A DNA stretch of 48,371 bases from contig JAGAMN010000065.1 in the NCBI GenBank assembly GCA_017624715.1, positions 1 through 48,371 of the forward strand. The letters run 5' to 3'. Position numbers and translations under genes: made by a program. The notes beneath the pieces are model-generated. The model made no database searches. It was not told where the DNA came from and was given only the letters and a program-made list of their open reading frames with translations. This document shows positions 40,229 through 48,371 of this stretch, piece after piece. Within the stretch, counting starts at the first letter, position 1; each line of letters begins with the position of its first letter. Source of the DNA: Oscillospiraceae bacterium (GTDB lineage: Bacteria; Bacillota; Clostridia; Oscillospirales; Oscillospiraceae).

Positions 40229-41230
40229 ATGATTGCTATTTTGAAACACGGAACCACCGCTGAGCAAGCCAAGCCTTTGATCGCCTGGTTGCAGAATATG
40301 AATTTGGATGTACACATTTCCGAAGGCCAGGAGGTTACCATTCTCGGCCTGATCGGTGACACCAGCCGGGTAGATGCGGAGCTACTGAGCAGTTTGGAGA
40401 TCGTGGAAAGTGTCAAGCGGGTATCTGAGCCGTTTAAGCAGGCCAACCGGAAATTCCATCCCCAGGATACGGTCATTGAAGTGGGTAATGCCAAGATCGG
40501 CGGCGGTCACTTCGCTATGATTGCCGGCCCTTGTTCCGTAGAATCCGAGGAACAGATCATCGAAGTCGCGGAAGCTGTGAAGGCTGCCGGTGCGGATATT
40601 CTGCGTGGTGGCGCGTTTAAGCCCAGGACTTCCCCCTATGCTTTCCAAGGTATGAAAGATAAAGGCATTCAGCTGCTGCTGAAGGCAAAGCAAGCTACCG
40701 GTCTTCCCATTGTGACGGAAATCATGAACATCCGAGCCCTGGATCTGTTTGCGGATGTGGATATCATTCAGGTTGGCGCCCGGAATATGCAGAATTTTGA
40801 CCTGCTGCAGGAATTGGGCAAGACCAATAAACCCATTTTGCTGAAACGTGGCCTGGCAAATACTCTGCAGGAGCTGCTGATGAGCGCGGAATATATTATG
40901 AGTGAGGGCAACGAAAACGTGATCCTCTGTGAGCGTGGTATCCGCACCTTTGAAACCTACACCCGCAACACTTTGGATCTTTCCGCCGTTTCTGTGATTC
41001 ACGATCTGAGCCATCTGCCGGTGATCGTAGATCCCAGCCATGCTACAGGCAAAGCCAAGCTGGTTCCCCCTATGGCTCTGGCAGCCACCGCCGCCGGTGC
41101 CGACGGCATCATGGTTGAGGTTCACAACAACCCCGCCTGCGCCCTGTGTGACGGTGCCCAGTCCCTGACTCCTGCTCAGTTCAGCGAACTGAACGCAAAG
41201 GTCAGCAAGCTTCGGGAGGCGATGGTGTGA
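40229..41230 (+). CDS. aroF: 3-deoxy-7-phosphoheptulonate (DAHP) synthase, type I-beta
   Basis: The 333-residue enzyme condenses PEP and erythrose 4-phosphate in the first shikimate step. The N-terminal ~70 residues are the ACT-like/ferredoxin-like regulatory domain of Bacillus and Thermotoga type enzymes ([21 protein letters not shown]). The barrel follows with [13 protein letters not shown] (metal Cys), [75 protein letters not shown] (metal His region) and [17 protein letters not shown]. It is the first gene of the operon and lies directly behind the attenuator. Confidence 0.97.
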   Translation: MIAILKHGTTAEQAKPLIAWLQNMNLDVHISEGQEVTILGLIGDTSRVDAELLSSLEIVESVKRVSEPFKQANRKFHPQDTVIEVGNAKIGGGHFAMIAGPCSVESEEQIIEVAEAVKAAGADILRGGAFKPRTSPYAFQGMKDKGIQLLLKAKQATGLPIVTEIMNIRALDLFADVDIIQVGARNMQNFDLLQELGKTNKPILLKRGLANTLQELLMSAEYIMSEGNENVILCERGIRTFETYTRNTLDLSAVSVIHDLSHLPVIVDPSHATGKAKLVPPMALAATAAGADGIMVEVHNNPACALCDGAQSLTPAQFSELNAKVSKLREAMV

Positions 41231-42057
41231 CCGTTGGAATCTTAGGTTTGGGTCTGATCGGCGGGTCTATAGCAAGAGCCTACGCCAAAGCCGGGCATAC
41301 TGTGCTGGCAGCCGATACGGATTCCGCCATTCTGGAATTTGCAAAAATTGCCGGGGCTGTCCATGGGGTTTTGGACGACAGTACCATTGGTTCATGCCAA
41401 CTGATCCTACTAGCTATTTATCCCAAGGGCTGCGCAGATTGGTTGGAAAAGCACGGGGCGCAAATCACCAAAGGCACTTTGGTTATGGACCTTTGCGGCA
41501 TCAAGGAAGAGATCTGCAAGCGTTGTTTCCCTGTTGCGGAAAAATACGGATTTACCTTTGTGGGCGGTCATCCCATGGCAGGCTCTCATTACTCCGGCTT
41601 TAAATACAGCCGCAGCAACCTTTTCCAGGGTGCGCCCATGGTACTGGTGCCGCCGAAATTTGACGATATTGAACTGCTGCAACGGGTAAAGGATACCCTC
41701 TTACCTTGCGGTTTTGGGCGATTTTCCGTTTGCACAGCATCGGAACACGACAGGCTCATTGCTTTTACTTCGCAGATGCCCCATGTACTGTCCAACGGCT
41801 ATATCAAATCCCCCACTGCCGATTCTCATCAGGGCTTTTCTGCCGGCAGTTACAAGGATCTGACCCGGGTGGCTTGGCTCAATCCCCAAATGTGGGCAGA
41901 GCTGTGCATGGAAAACAGAGAGAATATGCTCTTTGAAATCAATACCTATATCAAAAATCTGCAGGCCTATCAAAAGGCTCTGGAAGATGAGGATATTTCG
42001 GCTCTGACTGCTTTACTGGAGGAGGGCCGCAAGCGAAAAGAGGAGGTAGACGGATGA
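41227..42057 (+). CDS. tyrA: Prephenate dehydrogenase
   Basis: The 276-residue NAD-dependent enzyme oxidatively decarboxylates prephenate to 4-hydroxyphenylpyruvate for Tyr. GTG 41227 overlaps the aroF stop (GTGA). Motifs: N-terminal Rossmann VGILGLGLIGGSIARAYAKAG, DLCGIKEEICKRC, GGHPMAGSHYSGFKYSRSNLF (catalytic His in HPMAGS), and LIAFTSQMPHVLSNGYI with the second conserved His. There is no fused chorismate mutase and no C-terminal ACT domain, so feedback by Tyr may rest on transcription attenuation. Confidence 0.95.
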   Translation: MTVGILGLGLIGGSIARAYAKAGHTVLAADTDSAILEFAKIAGAVHGVLDDSTIGSCQLILLAIYPKGCADWLEKHGAQITKGTLVMDLCGIKEEICKRCFPVAEKYGFTFVGGHPMAGSHYSGFKYSRSNLFQGAPMVLVPPKFDDIELLQRVKDTLLPCGFGRFSVCTASEHDRLIAFTSQMPHVLSNGYIKSPTADSHQGFSAGSYKDLTRVAWLNPQMWAELCMENRENMLFEINTYIKNLQAYQKALEDEDISALTALLEEGRKRKEEVDG

Positions 42058-43088
42058 ACAAGATCCGGATACGAGCTTCAAAAGAATACGATGTGTGCAT
42101 CGGTACCGGCCTGCTCAGTCAGTTGGGAACGCTGATTGCACAATTATGCAAAGTTCAAAAGGCCGCCATCATCAGCGACAGCCATGTTTGGCCCCTATAT
42201 GGTCAGGCTGCAAAAAGCAGTTTGGTGCAAGCTGGATTCGAGGTCGTAAATTATGTTTTTCCTGCCGGGGAAAGCAGCAAAAATGGCTTGACCTTTCTGT
42301 CCATTCTGAACTTTCTGGCAGAAAACCAGCTGACGAGAACGGATTGCATCATCGCCCTTGGCGGCGGTGTGGTTGGAGATTTGGCCGGCTTTGCCGCTGC
42401 CACCTATTTACGGGGCATCGATTATATCCAAGTGCCCACCACTTTGTTGGCGGCGGTGGATTCGTCCGTGGGTGGCAAGACCGCTATTGATCTGCCTGCG
42501 GGTAAAAATCTGGCAGGTTGTTTCTATCAACCCAAGCTGGTGGTTTGTGATATTGACACCCTAAGCACCCTCCCTGCCCCGGTTTTCCGGGACGGCTGTG
42601 CCGAGGTGATCAAATACGGTGTTCTGTTTGACCCGGCGCTATTTGTGCATCTTGAACACGCAGGTATTGCCTTTGACCGAAAAGCCGTCATTACCCGGTG
42701 CGTAGAACTCAAGAATGCGGTGGTGTCCGAAGACGAATTTGACACCGGGCGGCGGATGCTGCTGAACCTGGGGCACACCATCGGACACGGTATTGAAGCT
42801 AGCAGCAATTTTTCCGTTTCCCACGGACAAGCCGTAGCAATTGGCATGGCCATTGTGGCCAGAAGCAGTGGATGTGCGGATGCCGGGCGGATCATTGGCT
42901 GCTTACAGCGGTTTGGGCTACCCACCGAAACGACACTATCCGCCCAGGTACTGGCCGCGGCTGCCCTTTCCGACAAAAAAAGGTCAGCAGACACCGTTAA
43001 ACTGGTTTTGCCGGAGAGAATCGGCAGCTGCCAGATTGTGCCTACCCCCGTAGGCCAACTTTTATCCTTGATTGAAGCAGGACTTTGA
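42054..43088 (+). CDS. aroB: 3-dehydroquinate synthase
   Basis: The 344-residue NAD- and zinc-dependent enzyme cyclises DAHP to 3-dehydroquinate. ATG 42054 overlaps the tyrA stop. Motifs: GGGVVGDLAGFAAATYLRGI (NAD loop), QVPTTLLAAVDSSVGGKTAID, NLAGCFYQPKLVV, GCAEVIKYG (zinc Glu), NLGHTIGHGIE (zinc His) and VSHGQAVAIGM (zinc His). All catalytic residues expected for the family are visible. The end lies 1 nt before the aroA ATG. Confidence 0.97.
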   Translation: MNKIRIRASKEYDVCIGTGLLSQLGTLIAQLCKVQKAAIISDSHVWPLYGQAAKSSLVQAGFEVVNYVFPAGESSKNGLTFLSILNFLAENQLTRTDCIIALGGGVVGDLAGFAAATYLRGIDYIQVPTTLLAAVDSSVGGKTAIDLPAGKNLAGCFYQPKLVVCDIDTLSTLPAPVFRDGCAEVIKYGVLFDPALFVHLEHAGIAFDRKAVITRCVELKNAVVSEDEFDTGRRMLLNLGHTIGHGIEASSNFSVSHGQAVAIGMAIVARSSGCADAGRIIGCLQRFGLPTETTLSAQVLAAAALSDKKRSADTVKLVLPERIGSCQIVPTPVGQLLSLIEAGL

Positions 43089-43089
43089 T

Positions 43090-44277
43090 ATGGACATTAC
43101 CATTCAGCCCCGGCAGTTGCAGGGGCAAGTAAAAATCATTCCTTCCAAATCCCAGGCCCATCGACTACTGATCAGCGCTGCTTTTGCAGACCGGGAGACT
43201 ATCTTGCTGTGTCCGCATGCCAGTAAGGACATTGCAGCCACGGCGGATTGCCTGAATGCCTTGGGTGCTGACATCACCCGGACGGATCTGGGATATCACA
43301 TCGTACCCATTGCGGAAGTTCCCGAAACTGCCGTGCTTAATTGTTGCGAAAGCGGCTCTACTTTGCGGTTTTTGCTGCCCATTGTGGGTGCATTGGGTGT
43401 GGATGCGGTTTTCCAGATGGAAGGACGGCTGTCTCAGCGTCCCCTCTCTCCCCTTTGGGAGGAAATGGAACGGATGGGCAACAAGCTGGAGTGGCTGGGT
43501 AACAATCAGCTGCATTGCTTTGGCAATCTCCACAGCGGAGAATATCGAATTGATGGCGGTGTTTCCAGCCAGTTTATTACGGGATTGCTGTTTGCTGCAT
43601 CCTTGATGGAAGGCAATAGTAACATTGCCATTCTTGGGAAGCTGGAGTCCAAGAACTATGTAGCTATGACCCAGCAGGCTATGGCGCTGTTTGGAGTGCA
43701 GACAGAAAATTTCTCCATATCCGGTGGTCAAACCTACCGTTCCCCCGGTGAGATAGCCGTAGAGGGCGATTGGAGCAACGGTGCATTTTGGCTGGTTGCA
43801 CAGGCTTTGGGCAATGATGTTCAGGTTTTGGGGTTGGACGAAAATTCTGCCCAGGGTGACCGGACGGTTTTGCCCATCCTGGCAGAATTAAAAAACCGTC
43901 ATATGGATATTTGCGTTGCGGACATTCCGGATCTGGTTCCGGTTTTGGCGGTGGCAGCCAGCGCTTTTCAGGGTGCAACATTTACCGGCATCCGGCGGCT
44001 GCGGTTAAAAGAATCCGACCGGGTGGCTTCCACAGTTTCCATGATCGAGCAGCTTGGATGCCGTGCGGAGGCAACCGAAGATACTTTGACCGTATATCCC
44101 GGAATCTTACGCGGCGGCATTGTGGATGCCTGCAATGATCACCGGATTGCCATGGCGGCAGCCATTGCTGCTACGGTATGCAAGGAGCCGGTGGCGATTA
44201 TGGGTGCGCATTGTGTAGCGAAGTCTTATCCCGGTTTTTGGGAAGAATATCAACTTTTAGGAGGGAATTATGCGTAG
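43090..44277 (+). CDS. aroA: 3-phosphoshikimate 1-carboxyvinyltransferase (EPSP synthase)
   Basis: The 395-residue enzyme transfers enolpyruvyl from PEP to shikimate 3-phosphate. The start is ATG 43090 (MDITIQPRQLQGQVK), with AGCAGGA about 10 nt upstream; a TTG at 43072 is an alternative. Motifs: IIPSKSQAHRLLISAA (S-K-S-x-x-x-R), CCESGSTLRFLLPI, GRLSQRPLSPLWEEM, GGVSSQFITGLLFAA, LKESDRVAS and DACNDHRIAMAAAIAAT. It is about 30 residues shorter than typical enzymes. The loop reads E-S-G-S-T-L-R where glyphosate-sensitive class I enzymes have N-A-G-T-A-M-R. Confidence 0.95.
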   Translation: MDITIQPRQLQGQVKIIPSKSQAHRLLISAAFADRETILLCPHASKDIAATADCLNALGADITRTDLGYHIVPIAEVPETAVLNCCESGSTLRFLLPIVGALGVDAVFQMEGRLSQRPLSPLWEEMERMGNKLEWLGNNQLHCFGNLHSGEYRIDGGVSSQFITGLLFAASLMEGNSNIAILGKLESKNYVAMTQQAMALFGVQTENFSISGGQTYRSPGEIAVEGDWSNGAFWLVAQALGNDVQVLGLDENSAQGDRTVLPILAELKNRHMDICVADIPDLVPVLAVAASAFQGATFTGIRRLRLKESDRVASTVSMIEQLGCRAEATEDTLTVYPGILRGGIVDACNDHRIAMAAAIAATVCKEPVAIMGAHCVAKSYPGFWEEYQLLGGNYA

Positions 44278-45340
44278 TACTTGCGGTGAAAACTTAAAAC
44301 TCTCCATTTTCGGCGAATCTCACGGTCCTGTTGTAGGCATGACCTTAGAGGGTATTCCTGCCGGGTTAGCGATAGATTTGGAAAAGTTGCAGGTGTTTCT
44401 GCAACGCAGAGCGCCGGGTCAAAATGCTTGGTCCACGCCCCGGAAAGAGGCTGACCTGCCGGAGTTTTCTGAGGGTATGCAAGACGGCATTACCAACGGT
44501 GGGCCGATCACGGCGGTGATCCACAATCAAAATACCCGATCCGGGGATTACGGCAATGTGCTATGCTGTCCCCGGCCCGGACATGCGGATTTTACCTCTT
44601 ATGTAAAATACGGTGAGATTTTTCCCGGCGGCGGCCATTTCTCCGGGCGGATGACTGCGCCCATGTGCATTGCCGGCGGTATGTGCAAGCAATGGCTGGA
44701 GAACATGGGCATCCAGATCGGGGCTCATGTTTTGCAGATCGGTACGGCAGAGGACGAGGCTTTTGATGCTGTAGATCCCCGACTGGATATGGTAAATTCC
44801 GACTTCCCTACTCTTTCTAAAAATGCCGGGGAAGACATGCAGGCGCAAATTGCTGCTGCCAAAAAAGAATTGGATAGCCTGGGTGGCTGGATCGAGTGCG
44901 CCATTACCGGCTTGCCTGCCGGTATCGGAGATCCCATGTTCGGCGGTGTGGAAAACCGGATCGCTCAAATCGTTTACGGCATTCCTGCGGTAAAGGGTTT
45001 GGTGTTCGGCGATACGCAAAATACCGGCAGTGAAAACAACGATTCTTTTACCGTAGAAAACAGTATTGTTAAGACTTTGACCAATCACTGCGGCGGTATC
45101 CTGGGCGGCATTACCAACGGCATGCCGGTGATTTTTAAGGTTGCTATCAAGCCCACGCCTTCCATAGGTAAGCCACAGCAGACGGTAAATCTGCAAACCG
45201 GAGAAGTGACCACCATCCAAGTCAAAGGGCGGCACGATCCTTGCATCGTGCCCCGGGCTGTACCGGTGGTGGAGGCAGCGGCAGCTATCGCCTTGTATGA
45301 TATGATCCTGGGAACTCCCCAGACTGACAGGAGGAAATAA
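44270..45340 (+). CDS. aroC: Chorismate synthase
   Basis: The 356-residue FMN-dependent enzyme makes chorismate from EPSP. ATG 44270 overlaps aroA by 8 nt, with AGGAGGG at 44260. Motifs: LSIFGESHGPVVGMTLEGIPAG, LQRRAPGQNAWSTPRKEAD, ITNGGPITAVIHNQNTRSGDY, RPGHADFTSYVKYG, GGHFSGRMTAP, NHCGGILGGITNGMPVIF and the C-terminal KGRHDPCIVPRAVPVVEA with the conserved Arg-His. Length is normal. Confidence 0.97.
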   Translation: MRSTCGENLKLSIFGESHGPVVGMTLEGIPAGLAIDLEKLQVFLQRRAPGQNAWSTPRKEADLPEFSEGMQDGITNGGPITAVIHNQNTRSGDYGNVLCCPRPGHADFTSYVKYGEIFPGGGHFSGRMTAPMCIAGGMCKQWLENMGIQIGAHVLQIGTAEDEAFDAVDPRLDMVNSDFPTLSKNAGEDMQAQIAAAKKELDSLGGWIECAITGLPAGIGDPMFGGVENRIAQIVYGIPAVKGLVFGDTQNTGSENNDSFTVENSIVKTLTNHCGGILGGITNGMPVIFKVAIKPTPSIGKPQQTVNLQTGEVTTIQVKGRHDPCIVPRAVPVVEAAAAIALYDMILGTPQTDRRK

Positions 45341-45342
45341 TT

Positions 45343-46485
45343 ATGGATATTACAGCGCTTCGAGGGAAAATTGACGGCATTGATGATCAGCTGGTGGAGC
45401 TGTTTGGTAAGCGAATGGAAATTGCCGCGCAGATCGCAAAATATAAACGTGAAAACAATTTGCCAATTTTGGTACCCGGTCGGGAACGGGAAAAATTGGT
45501 CGATGTGGCCGCAAAAGCAGGCCCCGAGATGGCTAACTACACCCGGGTACTGTACTCCATGCTCTTCGAGCTAAGTCGCAGTTATCAGAGCAAGCTTGGC
45601 GATACACCTACTGATCTGTACAAGCAAATTGTTCAGGCAATTGAGACGACCCCAAAACTGTTTCCACAGCAAGCCATGGTAGCTTGCCAAGGAGTGGAGG
45701 GTGCTTACTCTCAAATCGCCTGCGAAAAGATTTTCAAAAATCCCATGATTATGTACTTCAAGAATTTTGAAGGCGTATTTACAGCCATTGAACAGGGACT
45801 GTGCCAGTATGGCATCCTTCCCATCGAAAATTCCACTGCCGGTTCTGTAAAAAAGGTCTACGACTTGATGATCCGTCACGACTTTTCCATTGTGCGGAGC
45901 TTCCGGCTGAAGATCGATCATAATCTACTGGTAAATCCAGGCGCAAAGCTGGAGGATATCACAGAGATTTATTCTCATGAGCAAGCCATTGGTCAATGCA
46001 ATGAATTTCTTTCCGGCTTGAAGAATGTAAAGCTGATCCCCGTGGAAAATACCGCAGTGGCTGCGGAGATGGTCAAGCAAAGCGGACGCAAGGATATCGC
46101 TGCCATTGCCAGCAGAAGCTGTATGGAGCTTTACGGGCTGGCTTGCCTGCAAGCAGCCATTCAGGATAAGGGCAACAACTATACCCGGTTTATTTGTATC
46201 AGCAAGGGATTGCAGATCTACCCCGGCGCAGATAAAACCAGTATCATGATGGTGCTGAATCACCGCCCCGGCGCCCTGTATAAGGTACTGGCCCGGATGT
46301 ATGTACTGGGCATTAATGTGACAAAACTGGAATCCAGGCCTTTGCCCGACCGGGATTTCGAGTTCATGTTCTATTTTGATCTGGATACATCCATTTACGC
46401 ACAGGAGTTTGTGCAGTTAATTTGTGAGCTGGACGAGCTGTGCGATGAATTCAAGTATCTGGGCAGCTACAGCGAGGTCGTTTAA
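45343..46485 (+). CDS. pheA: Bifunctional chorismate mutase/prephenate dehydratase
   Basis: The 380-residue enzyme is the P-protein of phenylalanine synthesis. Residues 1-85 are an AroQ-type chorismate mutase (LRGKIDGIDDQLVELFGKRM, catalytic R, E and K positions). Residues ~105-285 are prephenate dehydratase (ACQGVEGAYSQIACEKIF, LPIENSTAGSVKKVYDLM, SHEQAIGQCNEFL; the TRD-type loop reads NYTRFICI). Residues ~298-372 are an ACT domain with NHRPGALYKVLARMYVLGIN and the Phe-binding ESRPL. Feedback inhibition by Phe is expected. Stop and aroE start overlap (TAATG). Confidence 0.95.
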   Translation: MDITALRGKIDGIDDQLVELFGKRMEIAAQIAKYKRENNLPILVPGREREKLVDVAAKAGPEMANYTRVLYSMLFELSRSYQSKLGDTPTDLYKQIVQAIETTPKLFPQQAMVACQGVEGAYSQIACEKIFKNPMIMYFKNFEGVFTAIEQGLCQYGILPIENSTAGSVKKVYDLMIRHDFSIVRSFRLKIDHNLLVNPGAKLEDITEIYSHEQAIGQCNEFLSGLKNVKLIPVENTAVAAEMVKQSGRKDIAAIASRSCMELYGLACLQAAIQDKGNNYTRFICISKGLQIYPGADKTSIMMVLNHRPGALYKVLARMYVLGINVTKLESRPLPDRDFEFMFYFDLDTSIYAQEFVQLICELDELCDEFKYLGSYSEVV

Positions 46486-47711
46486 TGCGTTGCGGTTTAT
46501 TGGGCGAAAAACTGGGGCACAGCTACTCCCCTGCCATTCACGGACAGTTGGGGGATTATTCCTACGAGTTTTTTGAAAAGAAACCCGAGGAACTGGCGGA
46601 TTTTCTGACCAAGGGTGATTTTGCAGGACTGAATGTGACCATTCCTTACAAGAAGGCTGTGCTCCCCTACTGCGCAGAACTGACTCCCCAGGCAGAAGCT
46701 TTGGGGGCAGTGAACACCATTATTCGCAGAAGTGATGGCAGTTTATTGGGTCACAACACCGATTATTCTGGCTTTAAGACTATGCTGCAGCACTCCGGGC
46801 TGAAGGTTGCCGGAAAGAGGGCGTTGGTTCTTGGCAGCGGTGGTGCATCCAACACAGCAGTTGCGGTGCTGAAAGCAGCCGGCGCACAGGTCATTGTGAT
46901 CTCCCGGCAGGGTGAGGATAACTATGAGAATCTGCATTTACACGCAGACGCGGCAGTGATCGTAAATGCGACCCCTGTGGGAATGTATCCGGATACGGAT
47001 GCAATACCGGTGGATATTGGGCAGTTTTCCAAGCTGGAAGGTGTGCTGGATCTGATTTACAATCCGGCAAGAACCCGGCTGATTCAGGCTGCAGCCAAAC
47101 AGGGTTTGGTTGCAGAAAACGGCCTGCTGATGCTGGTGGCACAAGCTAAGGAAGCCAGCGAGTGGTTTACCGGAGCTGCCATTGCCGACGACAAGGTCAC
47201 GACCATTTATAAGCAGATGAAGCAGCAGATGGAAAACATTGTTTTGATCGGTATGCCCGGCAGCGGCAAGTCTACCGTTGGTAAGCTGCTGGCGGAACAG
47301 ACCGGCAAGGCCTTTGCGGATGCGGACGAACTGATCCCAGAATTGGCAGGCAAATCCATTCAGCAAATTTTTGCTGAGGATGGTGAAGAAGTATTCCGGC
47401 AATGGGAGACGAAAGCGCTTACTGCTTTGGGTAAAAAAACCGGGATGGTGATTGCCACCGGCGGCGGCTGCGTGATGCGGGCTGAAAATGAAGCGATTCT
47501 GCGGCAAAACGGCAGGATTTTCTGCCTGGAGCGGCAGTTGGAATCGCTGGATACCCAGGGCCGCCCGTTGTCGCAAACAAGCGGTGTTGCGCAACTGTAT
47601 CGCATTCGCAAGCCGCTGTATGCGCAGTTTGCGGATTACACTATTGATAACAATGGCGCACCGGAGGATACGGTTGCTGAAATTTTGCAGCATTGGGAGG
47701 AAATACTATGA
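46485..47711 (+). CDS. aroE/aroK: Fused shikimate dehydrogenase-shikimate kinase
   Basis: The 408-residue protein combines two pathway steps. Residues 1-245 are AroE: GLLGEKLGHSYSPAIHGQLG, GLNVTIPYKKAVLPYC (catalytic K), GAVNTIIR, GHNTDYSGFKTML (catalytic D), NADP loop LVLGSGGASNTAVAVLKAAG and SRQGEDNYENL, NATPVGMYP, ENGLLMLVAQA. Residues ~248-408 are AroK: LIGMPGSGKSTVGKLLAEQ (P-loop), DADELIPELAG, IFAEDGEEVFRQWE, IATGGGCVMR, and RPLSQ lid. The join is only a few residues (KQMKQQMEN), and no internal ribosome site is evident. The reading frame is continuous. Confidence 0.95.
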   Translation: MRCGLLGEKLGHSYSPAIHGQLGDYSYEFFEKKPEELADFLTKGDFAGLNVTIPYKKAVLPYCAELTPQAEALGAVNTIIRRSDGSLLGHNTDYSGFKTMLQHSGLKVAGKRALVLGSGGASNTAVAVLKAAGAQVIVISRQGEDNYENLHLHADAAVIVNATPVGMYPDTDAIPVDIGQFSKLEGVLDLIYNPARTRLIQAAAKQGLVAENGLLMLVAQAKEASEWFTGAAIADDKVTTIYKQMKQQMENIVLIGMPGSGKSTVGKLLAEQTGKAFADADELIPELAGKSIQQIFAEDGEEVFRQWETKALTALGKKTGMVIATGGGCVMRAENEAILRQNGRIFCLERQLESLDTQGRPLSQTSGVAQLYRIRKPLYAQFADYTIDNNGAPEDTVAEILQHWEEIL

Positions 47712-48139
47712 AAATCATGGTCATCAACGGCCCGAACATCAATATGTTGGGCATCCGAGAGCCGGGTATTTACGGCGCAAATTCCTTTGCAGATCTTTGG
47801 GCACTGATCGATGCCACCGCCAAGGCGGAAGGGTTGGAGATCGAGCAATTCCAATCCAATCACGAAGGGGCAATTGTGGACAAAATTCAGGAATGCTACG
47901 GCAAAGTCGATGGCATTGTCATCAATCCTGCCGCCTATACCCACACATCCATTGCTATTTTGGATGCGCTGAAAGCGGTGGGTATTCCGGCAGTGGAGGT
48001 GCATATCTCCAAGGTAAGTGACCGGGAGGCGTTCCGGCAGATTTCTTATCCGGGAATGTACTGCGAAAAAACCATCCAGGGTAAGGGGCTAAGTGGTTAC
48101 ACTGACGCCATTTTGTACTTGAAAGAGAAATATGGGTAA
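47708..48139 (+). CDS. aroQ: Type II 3-dehydroquinate dehydratase
   Basis: The 143-residue enzyme dehydrates 3-dehydroquinate to 3-dehydroshikimate. ATG 47708 overlaps the aroE/K stop and lies behind GGGAGG. Motifs: VINGPNINMLGIREPGIYG (catalytic Tyr in the lid), IEQFQSNHEGAIVDKIQEC, GIVINPAAYTHTSIAILDAL, PAVEVHISKVSDREAFRQISY (catalytic His) and GLSGYTDAILYL. It completes the set of seven shikimate enzymes in one operon and is its last gene. Confidence 0.96.
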   Translation: MKIMVINGPNINMLGIREPGIYGANSFADLWALIDATAKAEGLEIEQFQSNHEGAIVDKIQECYGKVDGIVINPAAYTHTSIAILDALKAVGIPAVEVHISKVSDREAFRQISYPGMYCEKTIQGKGLSGYTDAILYLKEKYG

Positions 48140-48161
48140 CGGAAAACCGCAGCACTTAGGT

Positions 48162-48371
48162 TGAAGTAGTCAATAGTTAGTAGACACAAAATTTCTTATG
48201 CCACCAGTTCTGTTCTGTACAGGACTGGTGGTTTTCCTTTTAGCTTGCGAACCGGTCGTTCGTTATTGAAATAATAGATTGCTTGTTCAATAGTGGCTCT
48301 CAGATCGTCGCTCTCCCAGTAGCGGAAATGTTTTCGAAGCGTGTCTTTGAATCTACCCCAAAAACTTTCCA
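48162..48371 (-). mobile_element. End of an IS3-family insertion sequence
   Basis: The transposase tail (48196-48371) is followed by a probable terminal inverted repeat beginning TGAAGTAGTCAATAGTTAGT at about 48162, opening with TG as IS3-family ends do. The element continues beyond the window, so the other end and the target duplication cannot be seen. The insertion lies just behind aroQ. Confidence 0.7.
48196..48371 (-). CDS. IS3-family transposase OrfB, C-terminal part
   Basis: About 58 residues are visible to the window edge, ending in TAA at 48196-48198. The sequence has the end of the DDE (rve) integrase core: ESFWGRFKDTLRKHF with the catalytic Glu followed by the conserved aromatic and Gly-x-x-K, then EQAIYYFNNERPVRKLKGKPPVLYR, the typical Y-I-x-x-Y-N-x-x-R-P-H-x-x-L-x-x-x-x-P-x-x-Y-R tail of IS3/IS150 transposases. 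The P-V-R-K variant is unremarkable. It is read toward aroQ, convergent with the operon. Confidence 0.88.
   Translation of the reverse strand, partial: ESFWGRFKDTLRKHFRYWESDDLRATIEQAIYYFNNERPVRKLKGKPPVLYRTELVA

Overview
The window reads as a chromosomal segment of a spore-forming, low-to-medium GC Firmicute of the class Clostridia, most likely a gut Oscillospiraceae/Ruminococcaceae-type bacterium. The evidence is the gene content (spoVAD, spoVAE, spoIIR, a GerMN-domain lipoprotein, ireB, AddAB instead of RecBCD), a T-box in front of pheST, strong AGGAGG-type ribosome sites, TTGACA/TTGCAA-N17-TATAAT promoters, and dispersed intergenic repeats of a style common in gut Clostridia. No rRNA, tRNA or CRISPR array was seen.

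Layout. 1-5000 is accessory: a cut-off membrane transglutaminase-like protein, two mirror-image 20-bp-pitch repeat arrays around a truncated DUF4259-like gene, DUF3892, DUF3786 and DUF1349 genes, a frameshifted membrane-protein remnant, and a LytTR/DUF3021 regulator pair. 4.7-6.3 kb (minus) is a tight four-gene operon: rhodanese lipoprotein, TIGR04076 protein, ICMT-like membrane methyltransferase and a small zinc-ribbon protein. 6.4-13.7 kb holds glnA, a family 4 uracil-DNA glycosylase with dacF, and, divergently, a ComEA-like protein, a two-component system, a GerMN lipoprotein and exonuclease III. 13.7-17.5 kb (minus) has two membrane proteins, a hypothetical protein, a MazF toxin without adjacent antitoxin, a YdcC-like lipoprotein and nnrD. 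17.5-25 kb (plus) has repeats, the pheST T-box operon, ireB, a small conserved protein, an SH3b-NlpC/P60 wall hydrolase, spoVAD-spoVAE and a tiny Asn/Gln-only protein. 25-33.5 kb (minus) has addB-addA, spoIIR and ispE. 33.5-40 kb is a surface/signalling area: DUF378, a zinc-ribbon/TM/Ig-like protein, a Cys/His-repeat lipoprotein and a membrane kinase-like protein with fibronectin III-like repeats.

40-48.1 kb is a compact eight-gene operon, aroF-tyrA-aroB-aroA-aroC-pheA-aroE/K-aroQ, encoding the whole shikimate pathway plus the prephenate branches to Phe and Tyr, with nearly every junction overlapping. In front of it is a 20-residue leader peptide containing the run FYYYYFF, followed by mutually exclusive antiterminator and terminator hairpins: a textbook ribosome-mediated attenuator, unusual for Firmicutes, which mostly use T-boxes or TRAP. 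This is the most striking system in the window. The right edge enters an IS3-family transposase on the minus strand.

A second recurring theme is a terminator-like hairpin, then six T, then ATG, with the putative Shine-Dalgarno inside the 3' arm of the hairpin. It occurs in front of both spoIIR and the hypothetical gene at 15152-15535.
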